A DNA stretch of 64,000 bases. It comes from Delphinus delphis (Eukaryota; Chordata; Mammalia; Artiodactyla; Delphinidae). Location of the stretch: assembly GCF_949987515.2 (NCBI RefSeq), contig NC_082693.1, positions 22,378,994-22,442,993 of the forward strand, given 5' to 3'. A program made the position numbers and the translations under genes. The notes below the pieces were generated by a model. That model had not been told where the DNA came from, made no database searches, and was given only the letters and a program-made list of their open reading frames with translations. Shown here in pieces: positions 14,001 through 28,800 of this stretch. Position 1 is the first letter of the stretch; each line of letters begins with the position of its first letter.

Positions 14001-17000
14001 AACGAAAAGACAACCAACAGAATGGGAGAAAATATTTGCAAATAATGCGACCCAACAAGGGATTAGTCTCCAAAATTTACAAACAGCTCATGCAGCTCAA
14101 TATCAAAAAAAAACAACCCAATCAAAAAATGGGCAGAAGACCTAGAGACATTTCTCCAAAGAAGACATAGCTTCAGCTGGCCAACAGGCATATGAAAAGA
14201 TGCTCAACATCACTAATTACTAGAGAAATGCAAATCAAAACTGCAATGAGATATCACCTCACACTGGTCAGAATGGCCATCATCAAAAAATCTGCAAACA
14301 ATAAATGCTGGAGAGGGTGTGGAGAAAAGGAAACCCTCTTGCACTGTTGGTAGACATGTGAATTGATACAGCCACTATGGAGAACAGTATGGAGGTTCCT
14401 TAAAGAACTAAAAATAGAGCTACTATATGATCCAGCAATTCCACTCTTGGGCACATATCCAGAGAAAACCATGGTTCGAAAGGATAAATGCACTCCAATG
14501 TTCACTGCAGCACTGTTTACAATAGCCAAGACATGGAAGCAACCTAAATGTCCAGTGACAGAAGAATGGATAAAGAGATGTGGTACATATATACCATGGA
14601 ATATTACTCAGCCATTAAAAAGAATGAAATAATGCCATTTGCAGCAACATGGATGGACACGGAGATTACCATACTAAGTGAAGTGAGACAGAGAAAAATG
14701 AATATCATATGATATCACTTATATGTGGAATCTAAAAAAATGATACAAATGAACTTATTTACAAAACAGAAACAGACTCACAAACATAGAGAATGAACTT
14801 ATGGTTGCCAGGGGGGAAGGGAGGGGGGAGGGATAGATTGGGAGTTTGGGATTGACATGTACACACTGCTATATTTAAAATAAAATGCCTTTCCATGAAA
14901 AAAAAAATAAAGTAAGAGATGTGCAACTCTTCCTTTCTTAGAGGCCACTGCAGGGTTATTAACTGGACTAATTTCAATACTGTTGTGTCCCAGGGAATAG
15001 GGAGGCCCAAGGAGAGGGAAAGAGATGGGGAATAACCAGTCAGTGGAGCAGTGAGAACACACACAACATTTATGGAATAAGTTCTCTGTCTTATATCTGT
15101 ACAGTTTGTGGAACCCCAAAACAATTTACAAGAGCAACATCAAAGATCATTGATCACAGATCACCATAAGAAAAATAATGATGAAAAAGTTTGACGTACT
15201 GTGAGAATTACCAAAATGTGACACAGAGACATGAAGTGAGCAAGTGCTATTGAAAAGATGTCGCCAAAGATTTGCTCAACCCAGGTTGCCACAAACATTC
15301 AATTTGTAAAAGAACGCAACATCCGTGAAGCACAGTAAAGCAAAGCATGATGAAATGAGGTATGTCTGTATTTGTTCCATTAGCCTAGTCTTTCCCAAAG
15401 TAAATTCAATAGAACACTAGTTCCACGGCCATTAATGGGTGATATTGTCAGGTAAGTTTGGAAGGGGATGAACTAAAGTCAATCAGGTTTATTTACTCAA
15501 GAACTTCTCAAAGCTGTTAGTATGCTTTCATATGTTAGATCTTACAAAATAGTATTTTCCAACGTCTCTTACTTACCACTTTTCAGAAAATCTACATGTG
15601 CATCTTTGTGATGAAGTAGCTCCACATCGTAATTGGCAGATGTGTTAGCATGTTGTTCTTCCTTAAAGCAAAATTTAAAATAACTTGGTTTTGTTTTTAA
15701 AACAATGAAGTAATTATTCATTTTGCTTAAAGTGAGATCAAATATACCCAACAATAATTAGCTATAATAAGGGGATAGTTTGCTCAGTAATTAATCTATT
15801 TAAAGATGCAATAATTTTCCACAGCAATATAAACTATATTAAAAAACTACTGGCTACGTATCAGTAATAAAGTAGTGATTTTTCTTATGTTATGTCAGAA
15901 TTAACATAGATGGTTCATCTAGAAATTTTAGAATTTTTTTTACTCTGAATGCATTGTCCTGCCAATACTTTTTGTACACAAATATGATGTAATTGAAATA
16001 GTTTACTCAATGTAAAATAGTTGATTGAAGGAGGAAATAGCATCTTTAAATACCTATAGTAAATTAGCAAGCACCAATTATATAAAATAGCAAATACAGA
16101 CTAATAAACAAGTTTAGTAACTTGTCCTCACTAAACAGTAAATAGAAACTTCAGTATTATCTATTTACAAGAAAAAGACAAAGACTGAGGAGTCACACCA
16201 GTAGCACACAAATATGGTCAAATTTAAAAAGCAAGGTATCTGTCACCCTCAGAGTATTTTTCTTATAACTCATGAAATTATATTAAAATACGTCTATCAT
16301 GCTATTTTAGTTGTTCACTGCTGCCTCACCTAAACTGTTCTACTAGTTAAGGCTATAATTTCTATTAAAGAGCCAGCCAGTGGTATAAGGAGGAAATCAA
16401 TAATGAAAAGATTACATTTCTCACGCAATTTAGTTTTCATCATATGGTGGCAAAAAAAATGAAACTGGACTTATAAGAAAGCTAATTTAAATTTTTAGAT
16501 ATACTGGCTACTTTATATTTGTAAATATAATCAATACAATTAAATGTAACTCCCCTCAGTAAAAATTCATTTGAAGCTTTCTATGGCCCAGATATTGTGC
16601 TGGTCTTAGACAACTAAATAACATAATGAAAATGACAAGACAGTAACAGATTCCTAAGAAAATCCATTAGTAAAATCATAAGACTCATATGTTTTTCAGC
16701 TAGAATCATAAACTTGTTTAAAACTATAAACTATTTTTCCCTAGTTAGACCTATTAGTTACAAACACCTTTATACTGGGTAGGCAAGAACAAAAATATAA
16801 GAAAGAAAAGATCTACTAGAACACACAAAGTGAGTAAAATCTAATAACAACTGTCAGGAAAAGAATCACAGAAAAAGTAATCATTTCAGATAGAAATTAT
16901 ATTTTGATGAAAGTAATGAGAACAAAATTAAAAACAAAAAAGCTGATACAGAATGTTCTTATTAGGAAAAAAAAAATACAGCACTTTGTTCTGTGATCCT

Positions 17001-20000
17001 TTCTTGTTGCTTTTCATTATTTACTAACCTGGTCAAAGACACTGAATGTGTGCTAGCAAAACAGAAAATATGATATGGGAAGAAAAAGTTAAGGTTCATT
17101 AAAATAAATAATACATATCAAATATTTAAAATGCAAAGCAGGGCTTTCAAAACAGCAAGAAAAAGAACTGCCTACCTTCATTGGAATATTTGTAATAGTA
17201 GTTGAAGCCAAGTCGAAATGCTGCTGTACTAAAATATTTAATTTGGTAGCAAGATGCCGTCCTGCACGAACACTATGAACTTCGCTGGTTAAAACGGGGG
17301 ACAACTATAGAAAGGTATGAAAAAAAAACCCCACAAAACTTTAAACATTTTAACTTAGTGCTAAATATTTTACTTCAACCCATGAAAATTAAGTACTTTT
17401 ACTTGTGAGAATTTAGGGGGGAAAAGGTCCATAAATTAACCGTAATCATTATTTTAGTAATACATTTTTATACATTCACTCATTCAACGATAGGTATTAA
17501 AGAGAACTTACTGTATAAATTACCAGAAGCTGTGTGAGCTACTGGAGGATACAGCAGTGAACAGGCGAAATCCCTGTCCTCTTGAAACTTAGCGTAGAAT
17601 AGTCTTTGATTTAAATCTATATTTTAATTTATAATTTTTACTTCTATTTATCTATATGCAAAATTGATTTGAAGTGTCCCACAGAAATACGGTAGAAAAA
17701 ATAATTAATTTTGTGGAGAGGACAAACCTCTGCAGATACTACTACTTATTACGAAGAATGAAAATCACTACAATCATCATATTTTGTCACCAAGAAATGT
17801 ATAAGGCAGCCAAAAGTTACTTATAACAAGGCAACAAAATTTTACTCATTCCAGGGTAATAGTATTTATTGTAAGTAAATTATTTACTTATCTCAAAGTA
17901 AAGCCAATATAATGTTATGTCACCAAGAGTCAGAAAAAAGTTAACAAAAAATGGGCTTACACTGGAAACCACATAAAACACAATGATAAAGATAATGACC
18001 TAAAAAAGAAATCAGCTATTAAAAAAAACATTATCTAAGTTAATACTTCACGTTTATATTAAGTAATGCTAACTAAAAAAAACAAAAATAAGAACATACA
18101 CATTTAATATAGTTATACAAACACACATATCTCTATTTCTAAACACAGACCACCAATGGAGAATATTATGTGATGTGAATCCACTTAACAATCAACAGAC
18201 TCATCTCTTCCTTTAAAATTGTTCAAATTTATTTGAAAAGTAAAACCAAGGTTGGAAATTAGTCTTTTACCCCTCTGGATAGGTAAAGTTAATTTCTTTG
18301 TTATAGGAGTGTATTTTGATTAAAGAGTGTATTGTTTTCCTAATGAGAAGAAAAACAGTTCTACAGAGTAAGAAGTCATTAAAGCAATTGAAATCCATTA
18401 CAGTAACTGAAATTTGAGGAACGATACAAATTGTGTATGGTTTGAGAACACAGTTATTTAAAATAAACATCAACAGGCAAACAAAACAAAATACTTTCAA
18501 AATCTACAATTATAACATAAAGCACTAATCTAGGTACTTTGCCATACAGGTTGCTTTCAAAACTCTAAATATTTTTGTATCAGAAAATGTTGGCAACCTG
18601 ATCATTCTTATGCTAAACCTTCTCAGCATTTATTATTAATAATTAACAATGATCTCTTCTTCCATTACTTCTGCACTTACCTCTTTTTTAGGACGATCAG
18701 ATACAAGGCTGTCTTCACCAACTGGGTAGGTATGGATCAAGACTAGCTCACACTTCTGAATCTGCATGAGACTTAAAGAGAAACTTTTCACTTAGAATAT
18801 AAGACTATATACTACGTAAAGAATTCAGGCAGGTAAACTATAAAAAGTTTTATATACTAAAACAGTGTGTCTCTATAATCAGATACCACAGTTAACATAA
18901 AAGCTAAATATTCAGAAAGACTGTATAACTGCTGTACTTGTATGAACATTTAATGAATAATTTATGAGTTTAATTGAAATGCAAAAATGATCATTTTGTG
19001 TATTCGAAGGATAAAATAAAGAGAAAATTCTTATACTCTGGTATAATTTTCAATAGATAACTGCCACAGAGAAAATGAATATATTGTGTATTAATTTCCC
19101 TTTTACTAGTGTTTTTCAAGAACAAATTATATTACCTATAATTGGTTATTTCCAAGAATACAGAATTTGTAATACTAAAAAGTTACCCCCAACTTTTTAT
19201 TTTATTTATTTTTTGCCCCCTCTATTTTATTTCTTTTTTTAAATTGAGATACAGCTGATGTACAATAATAAAAGTTTCAGACATACGACAGTGATTCACA
19301 ATTTTTAAAGGTTATACTCCATTTATAGTTACTATAAAATACTGGCTATATTCCCCATGTTGTACAATATATCCTTATAGCTTATTTATTTTATACATGG
19401 TAGTTTGTATCTCTTAATCCTTACCCCTATCTTGCCCCTCTCCCCTTCCCTCTCTCCACTGGTAACTACTAGTTTGTTCTCTATATCTGTGAGCCAACTT
19501 CTTATTTTAAAATTTCCAAACCTACAGAAAAATTGAAAGAAAAGTACTATTCAATGAACACCCATATATCCTTAACATAGATTAGCTAATTAGCTGTTAG
19601 CTACATTTGTTTTCACTATAAATGCCTAAATAGATGTACATTTATTTTTTTTTACTAAGTCATTTGAGAGTAGTTGCAGAGGAAATGATACTTCATTCCT
19701 AAATACCTCAGCATGCTTCCTTCTCCTAGTGAGAATAATCCTACTTGTTGATGATAACAGTACTCCACCTAGAAAATTAATAGTAGCTCAATCTAATACA
19801 GACTCCTCACAGCAATTGCCCCAAACATATCTTTAGTGGCTTTTTTCTTTTTAAAAAATTCAGACAATATAATTAGTTATGTTTTGCTTGGTACATACTG
19901 AATAATGCTACCAATGATTTGCTCATTTTATAGATTTGTAATACAGAGTATGAGAACAAGCCATCAAAAAAATATGCGTTATAAATTCATGTATTATTTT

Positions 20001-23000
20001 ATCCTTCTGCTCACCTTTTCTGTGAGCAAAAAGTAAAATTTTAAACTTAAAGGGAAAATGGGACAAGAAGTTTCTGATCGAACATACATTTTTGACTAAT
20101 TTGTAGAGCCAGTAGAGAATTCAAGGGAATGGTACCAATTATCATTAAAATTATTGGAATAATTATAATGAAGTAAATATGACTATAAAATGGAATATTT
20201 ATTCCATTTATGGATTATACTCACTGATCTGAATTTGCAGCAAGCTTGTTATGTTCATGAATTGTTTCCTGGACACAGTCCTCAAGCATTCGCACATGAC
20301 TATCACTATGGCATAAAAAAGATAAAACCAACTTAAATAAATAAATAGTAAGAGAAAAAATTAAACACACTATTCAGCTGTAGTATCTTGTTACAGGCAC
20401 TTAAAATTACTTCAATAAGGACTGTCTGTAGTGTGCTCATTTACAATACTAAACAACCAATTGAATGAAAAACTAGTGAGGAAAAAAAGTCAAATCGACC
20501 TACGTGATAACAATCTAAACAGTTTTCAGTAAGATGAACTGGATATTTTAGAACTGGATAAACACGGTTTCGATATTAGAAAGGCCACATGTGATATCCT
20601 TAAATGCTAACATGTTGCCCCTGCTTTTTTTAAATAAAAACTACAATAGGATATTAAAATTCCCTCAGTGAAAGAATTACTGTGATTAATGGCTCACCTT
20701 TTTGCATTAGTAATGCAAATTATTCGTCCTCTATTTCCAACACGTTCTGCATTCTCCATTAGTAGAGTACGAGCCTCATGTTGGTATTCGGTAATTTTAC
20801 AGAGGGTTTCCACTGCTGCAACAAGACCATGCAGAATACTGCAGCATTCTGGATCTGCCCGTGGATTAGGAGGCCCAACAGCAGCTAACGCTGCCATCAG
20901 CTAAGTAAAAGGGAAAACAATCATGTTGACAAGAATAAGCACAAGTCAGACAAAGGCATCACAAGAAAATGAAACTACAGACCAATGTATCTTATAAATA
21001 TGGATACAAATATCCTCAACAAAATACTAGCAAACTGAATCCAGAACATATAAAAAGAATTATATACCATGACCAAGTTGGACTTATCCCAGGAACACAA
21101 AGTTGATTTAACGTCTAAAAATTAATTAATGCAAACGATATCAATGGAATTTTTAAAAATCACATGATCATCCCCATAAATACAGAAAAAGCATTTGACA
21201 AAAATCTAAAACCCTTTCATGATAAAAAACACTCAACAAACTAGAAACAGAAGGGAACTTCCTCAAGCAGATAAAAGGCACCTATGAAAAACCTATACAT
21301 AATATCATGCTTAATAGTGAAAACTAGATGTGTTCCCTCTAAGATCAGAAACAGAAAGATATCCACTCTCACCACTTCAATTCAATACTATACTAGAGCT
21401 TCTAGCCCAAGCATTAGGAAAGAAAAAGAAATAAAAGGAATTCAGATTGGAAAGGAAGAAGTAAAACTATCTCTATGTTGCAGATGACATGATCTTGTAT
21501 GTAGAAAATCCTAAGGAATCCATTAGAAATTTTTTAGAAATAATAAGCAAGTTAAGCAAGGTTGCAGGATACATGATCAACAGACAAAAACCAATTGTAT
21601 TGCTGTACATTTGCAAAGAACAAGCCAAAAATGAAATTAAGAAAACAATTCCATTTATAATAGCACCAAAAAGAATAAAATGCTTAGGAATAAATTTAAT
21701 AAAGGAAATGCAGATTTTATACTCTGAGAACTATGAAATACTGTTGAAAGAAATTAAAGATCTAAATGAATAGAAAACATCCTATGTTCATGGACTGGAA
21801 TACTTACTATTGTTAAGATGACAACATTACCCAAACTGAACTACAGATTAAACATAATCCCTGTCAGAATCCCAGCTGACTTCTTTGTATTGATAGAAAT
21901 TGATAAGGTGATTCTAAAATTCATATGGAATTACAAGGGATACAGAACAGCTAAAACACTCTTAAAAAAGAACAAAGTGTAAGGACTTTGCTTTATATAT
22001 GCATAAAGATACGTTGGAAGGACCCATTAAAAACTAATAGTGGTGGGGATAAATAGTGATGTGGTGGTAAACCAGCTCTCCAAAGGGAAAAAATAAACCT
22101 AATTTGTAGTGTTTGCCAATATCTATGGTTAAGTACTCCCATGATCGCTACTTTCAAGCTTTCACTGAATGTAAAGTTGATAGGAGATGCACACACTCAG
22201 CTCTTCCAAGTTGGTATAACCAGGCTCTAGCACAACACTAACTGGAACAGGGGATGAGTGGGAAATTTTTCAAGGCTTAGCTTTTACTTACACACACACA
22301 CATATGTGTACATGCAAGTATATACGTAAAATTTATTTTTTAAAAACATAGGTATTACCTATTCATAAAAAGTGATCAAAAATAAAAGAAAAATTACTGT
22401 ATATATAGGACTATAAAAAGTCCCTGGTACATAGGAGAAAAAATAAAAAGCTTTTTAGGACAGGGGTGTTGTGGTCCTGGGAAAGCAGCAGAAAGCTTAA
22501 CTTCTGGAGTCAGGTAACTGTGGACTGAAATGCTGGCTCTGACTTTTAATATTGTGTGACCCTGGTTTAACTCTCCTAGCTTTTTTCCTAATCTGAAAGT
22601 GAAACTAATAATAGAACCTGTGCCACATTAGTATGATACTTTCAAACTTTAATTTACCCAACAAAAACAAGACCAAAACTCCTGAAATCTGATAAATTTT
22701 TTGTAATAAGATCTACAATGTAGAGGATAGAGTCACGTGCTGTAACAGAAAGAGTCCTGGACCCAGGTATGCAAGTCAAACTACCTCTGGCACCTGTGGG
22801 CTTCAGTTCCTTCACCTGCAAAAGGAAGGAGTCAAAGCAAAAGATGTCTACAATCTTTCCAGCCCAAACATTCTTCAATCAATCTACTTCAATTGCTTCT
22901 CATGATCAGTCACAATAATTAGAGAAAGGTGTGACACAGATAACGAAAGCTAAACATTAAATGTGTTTACACAAACAAGATTATACATAATTTATACAAA

Positions 23001-25770
23001 ATGTCAATTACTTTATATCATCTTAAACATTAGGGATCTGCTATATAGTTGCCTTCACACCTGGAGTTTCCCCTTCTGTTCATAATCTAAAAGCAATGCG
23101 TGTGATATAATATGCCTTCACCTTCAGAAAGCAGAAGGAAGCAGTAATTCTCGTATCATCAGTATAGCTCCCATTATTAAATGCATACCTCTTACTGCAC
23201 TGCAGAGGTGCAGTAACGAAAATCTATTCAAATTTGTACTTATTTTTATTTATACACAACTAGAGAAGCTTCAGTCTTCTTTCACAGTACCTCTTGAAAG
23301 AACAAAGCAGAATACATGCTATTTCAAAAAGATAGTACAGGGGGAATGTACGGAATCCTTAATATTTTTTCAAGCAATGAAAGAATAAAGAACATTTTGG
23401 AGTGATATAAATGCAAAGCCAAGCCAATAAAAGTCCCCCTTCAGTGAGTTACCTCAAAAGAAAAAAAGGTTAGATATGTTTACATATTATAATATTAATC
23501 ACAACATTTTAAGACCAAACATCGTAAGAAACACATTTTCATTGAAACACATTTGCATGGGATTATTTCCACTAAAGGGCATCCATTAACAGAAAAATTT
23601 TAACATGAAATAGTTCAAATAATGTATTCAAATACTTCACTAATGCCTGTCTCTCATGTTCATATTCATCAGTGAAGGACCTAATAGACTGAAGTCTTCT
23701 ATCCACCTAAACGACAGAAAAGAACGTAATCTACCACTAATTCAATAGCTTTAGACACGTTTAAAAAGCATAAACTTGATGAATTGAGCATGGGTTTATT
23801 TCTGCTCCCTCAAACTCCACTAAAACTGTAGTAAAGGAATTTAATTTAAAAAAGCAAACACCAGGGCTTCCCTGGTGGCGCAGTGGTTGAGAGTCCACCT
23901 GCCGATGCGGTGGACACGGGTTCGTGCCCCAGTCTGGGAAGATCCCATATGCTGCGGAACGGCTGGGTCCGTGAGCCATGGCTGCTGAGCCTGTGCGTCC
24001 GGAGCCTGTGCTCCACAACAGGAGAGGCCACGACAGTGAGAGGCCCGTGTACCGCATTAAAAAAAAAAAAAAAAAAAAAAGGAAACACCAAAGGGGGTAA
24101 AAAAAAAAACAACCCATAAACCCACAAAGATGAAGAGAATGGAGGAGGAGACAAGAGAACAATCAAGAGATGTCAGCAAGAATGTATGAAAATGGATGGA
24201 GGAATGGTAATGGACTTAGCAAGACTGAATAAACTGAAATCTAAGCACCTACAGAGGGAAAAGGCAAGATGATATGCCTTTCAGAATCCAGGAGAAGTTC
24301 AGGAACTGGAGGCATCAAGTACCACATAAAGCAAGGATGAGGCAAGATACTGAAAACTGAAAGACTTGAAGCCAGTATAAGGAACAACTTGACTCCCGAT
24401 CTTACTCACACCCTACCCATGCAAGTGACTCTCTCTTCCTGACCCCCCCAGATACAGAATCACAGTCCTTGGAGGAAATGAACCAGAGAGATACCAAGCA
24501 TGGATACCACAAAGCACAGCGGAGTGTCAGGGGAAGACACTAGACCAGTGCTGCCCAAAAGAGCTTTCTCTGATGATGGAAAAGTTCTATAACTGTGCTG
24601 TACAGTAGCCACTATCCACATGCGGCCTACTGAGCGTTTAAAACATGGCTAGTGCTACAGAGAAACTGGATTTTTTAATTGCATTTAATTTTAATTAATT
24701 TAAATTTAAATAGTAGCTATCTGATAGCTAATGGTAGCTACATATGGCTAGTAGCTACTATATTGGACAGCACAGTACTAGACCAAAAACAGAAAGACTG
24801 AGTGAAAGTTCACCTACTGGATGGTAGAACCTACCCTCTCCCCTGGCTCCCAGAAGGCTGACAACCAAGTTTATAGCATGCAGGTGGAAGAGTGGAAGAT
24901 CTTCTCTGGAGACCCCGAGAAGTCTCGGAGAGACAATCTGTCTATTCTGACATCTGGAGGCCTCCCAGGGAAAACAACTAGATTAAATAAATCACGATGA
25001 AGGCCAGTCAGCAATACCTACTCCACAACATGCAGATCTTCTAACCTGCTCTTTAGCGGCCTGCTTTTAAATAAGGTTGCATAGCTAAATATCAGTAGGC
25101 ATTTAAGCAAAGCCTCAACATGAAAAGAACACTGAAAACAGAAGGAGATCAAAAGAAAACTTCAAATAAACTAATACCTTTGGATTAAAAAATTACACCC
25201 ATAAAACAAGAAAAGGATATGACAAAAATGGACATAATTAGAGCGTAAGTAAAAGTTCTTGGAAATTAAAAATAAGATCAAATAAAAAGTTCCATATAAG
25301 GATTAAAAGGAAATAGGTAAAAGGCCCAGAAGGAACAACAATGGGAGGATCAGTGAGAAAAAGAATAAGGAATTTAATCCAGGAGGTCCAACATCCCATT
25401 CATAGGGATTCCAGAAAAACACAGAACACAAAGACAAGAACATTATCAAAGAAACAACAGGGGAAATTTTCCTGAAGAATATAAAGCCTAGCACAATGAA
25501 TGAGAAAAGACCAACACCAAGGCCAATCATTGAGAAATTTCAGAACATAAAGGGAGAAAGAAAAGATTCTAAAAGGTTTCAGAGAGAAATTATGAAGAAA
25601 AATGATACTGGACTTCACAGTAACACTGGGAGTTATAAAACAGTGGGGTAAGGCCCTCAGAATTTTGAGGAGAAAATTATTTCCAATCTGAAATTTTTAT
25701 ACCTCAAGTATCAATAAACTGTAAGGTAAGTTACAAGAATTCTGGAGGTTATATTTTACCAAAACAAGAG

Positions 25771-25819
<49 letters not shown>

Positions 25820-28800
25820 CAAGGAGGATGACAGCAGTGCACCAGGCGTAGAAAGCAACCAGTTCAAAGTGCAGCCCAAGACTGCGTTCCAAGAAGTTTT
25901 TCAAGGGGGGAAAAGAAAATCAAACTACTAAAATTCTAATACATTAATGATAAGTATATTGGGAAGTTTCACAGACATATGAGGAAAAGCAGCAATAGAT
26001 TCTCAGAAAACTAAGCATATTAAAGGAGAAAAAAAGGAAATGATAAATTCCAGGAACACCAAAAAGTTGTACAACAAAGGAAATAACACAGAAGTCAAAT
26101 CATTGTGCTGTAGACCTTAAACTTATACAGTACTGTATGTCAACTATATGTCAATAAAACCTTAATAAAACACAAAACAAAGGAAATAATCACATATGCC
26201 ACTTGGCTTAGCAGTGGATAACACTTTATGTAGACATTACAATGTAAACATGAAATTTTGAATTAAACAAAACTTCTGATATAATATTGAGAAAATCAGG
26301 GAAGGGAAGAAGGCAGTGAGAGTGGCATGGGTGAGAGGAAGTATAAAAGGTAAATCCTCATCGACAGTAATGATAAATGAAGTTTAAATTGAGAATTCTG
26401 TAAATAGCAGTAAAAACATGTTATTTAGAAATATGAAGTAAATACTAGATGAGCTAAAGAGTTGAAAGCTTGCTTCTAGAAAGTGGGGAAAGACTGGAAG
26501 ACAGACAGCTGTTTTTCTTTTAGTATTAGTTGGTGTTTTAAAACTATGTGCAAATACTATACCTATTTAAAACATTAATTATATTTTAAGAAAGTATTAT
26601 CAGGTCCAGATAATTTTCAAAAATGGCCACAGTTCAAAATCTAAGCATACCTCCTGCAAATTTTGGTCTTCTTGAGTCCAAGAATTTAAAACATGTGCTC
26701 CAGAGTCACTCACAATGAAATTCACCTAATAGAGTTCAAAGAAATAATTAGTATTCAACTCCAAGTCTTCTCAATCACATCATATTTAAAACATTTATTT
26801 TATTATAAATACCTTTTAATATATTATATATAACATAAACATAAATAGAGAGTGCAGTCTCTAGCTCTGGTTTGCTGATTGATTCATTCAATCATTTTAT
26901 AGTTACCGAATGCCTAGTACAGGCCAGGTGCTATTCTCAGCACTAGGGATATGGGAATACAGTGATGAATACAACAGTTCTGTTGCTCACAATGTGGGGA
27001 AAGCCAGGATTCTGAGGTGTGGTAAGACAGAGGGTAGTGCAGGGAGAATACAAACAAAAATAAATGAACAACATAATTTCAGAGAGTGATAAATGCTATG
27101 AAACAGAAGTTGTTTAGCTTCTTTAGGTTGGGTGATCAGAGAAGGGCTCTCTACAGAAGTGGCAATTGAGGGAAATCCAAAATGACCAAAAGAAACCAGC
27201 CAGGGAAAGAGCTGGAGGTACAGAATTCCAGGTACAGCAAACAGCAAATGCAAAGGCCTCTAGGTGCACACCCTCAAAAGGGTGAAGGTCAGAGAGGTAG
27301 GAGATAAGGTCAGAAAAATAAGCAGTGGCCATATAACCTAGAGCATTGAAAGCTAAAAGAATGGATTTGCACTTTATTCTAAATTTTAAAGTAAAGGGAC
27401 TTCCCTGGTGGCGCAGTGGTTAAGAATCCGCCTGCCAGTGCAGGAGACAAGGGTTCGATCCCTGGTCCGCGAAGACCCCACATGCTGCGGAGCAACTGAG
27501 CCCGTGTGCCACAACTACTGAGCCTTTGTGCCACAAATACTGAAGCCCGCATGCCTAGAGCCCATGCTTCACAACAAGAGAAGCCACCGCAATGAGAAGC
27601 TCGCGCACGGCAACAAAGAGTAGCCCCTGCTTGCCACAACTAGAGAAAGCCCATGCGCAGCAAAGACCCAACACAGCCATAAATAAATAAATAAATAAAT
27701 AAATAAAAAGCATCCTAGTTCTTCCACTGTATCTGTCAAATTTCTTAAAAAAATTTTTTAAAGTAAAATGCAAACAAAATATATCAGGTAAGATGATAAC
27801 AGTAAGGATACATTAGAAAATATATCAAATGAGGGCTATGTTCCCTTTGGGGAGGAGGGTGAGATTACTTCTTTCCCCTGGACTATATAATCTAAGTCAT
27901 GATCTTTTTTCCTATTATCCATGTAATACTCATTTTGCCTCCCCAGTAAGTTTGATAAGCAGCCTTTTCTCCTAAGACTTACCTGACAGGAACATATTTT
28001 ACTGGCCACTTTACTCACATTACCTCACTGAAATCTTACAACAATCATAGTTATGCTTACATGGGAGGAAACCGAGGCTTGGAGAGATGAAGCGAAATGA
28101 TCAAGGTCACACTGCCGGTAGCCTAACGATGCCAGGACCTGAACCGAAACCTGTGTGCTAAACCACTACATTATGCTTCCTCTCATATATACTTTTTTAC
28201 CTTACATGATACACAATTTACAGAGGGACTAAAACAATTTATATTTTAATTTGGAACATATCTGAATGTATAATATATATTAGCCTCTCTGTGTTCAGCC
28301 TTACTGTTACTGCTGTGCCTGTGCTGGTCTATGAACAGGCTAGGTCCCAACCTATGCTGCTCCAACTGAGACAGAAAGCAAAGCATCCACTTGTGGCTTA
28401 ACCAAATGACTTTCCCAAAATAAAACAGTGGGGATTCTGAAAACTGAAGATAATTTTCACACTTGGAGTTTCTATCAATCTTCAATTTCTCTTCTTACTG
28501 ATAAAAACAATTTCCCCTTAGCATTCTTAAGAGCATTCTTTACAATATGGCCAAATCCCGCAGCAATTTAGGACACTTCCACTAAAACTGTAAGCAGCCA
28601 GGTTCAAATTCTGGTTCTTCCTCTAACTAGCTACATGACTCAGGGCAAATTGCTTCTCTCTACCTCAGTTTCTGCATCTCCAACAAGGCAGTAATAAACA
28701 AGGCTGATATTCAGATGGAACATACCAACACATTCTGACAAAGTGCTTTCAGCCAACATCCCTTCTGCTTCGGCTGACAACAGTTCTCAGTGGTCAGTGT

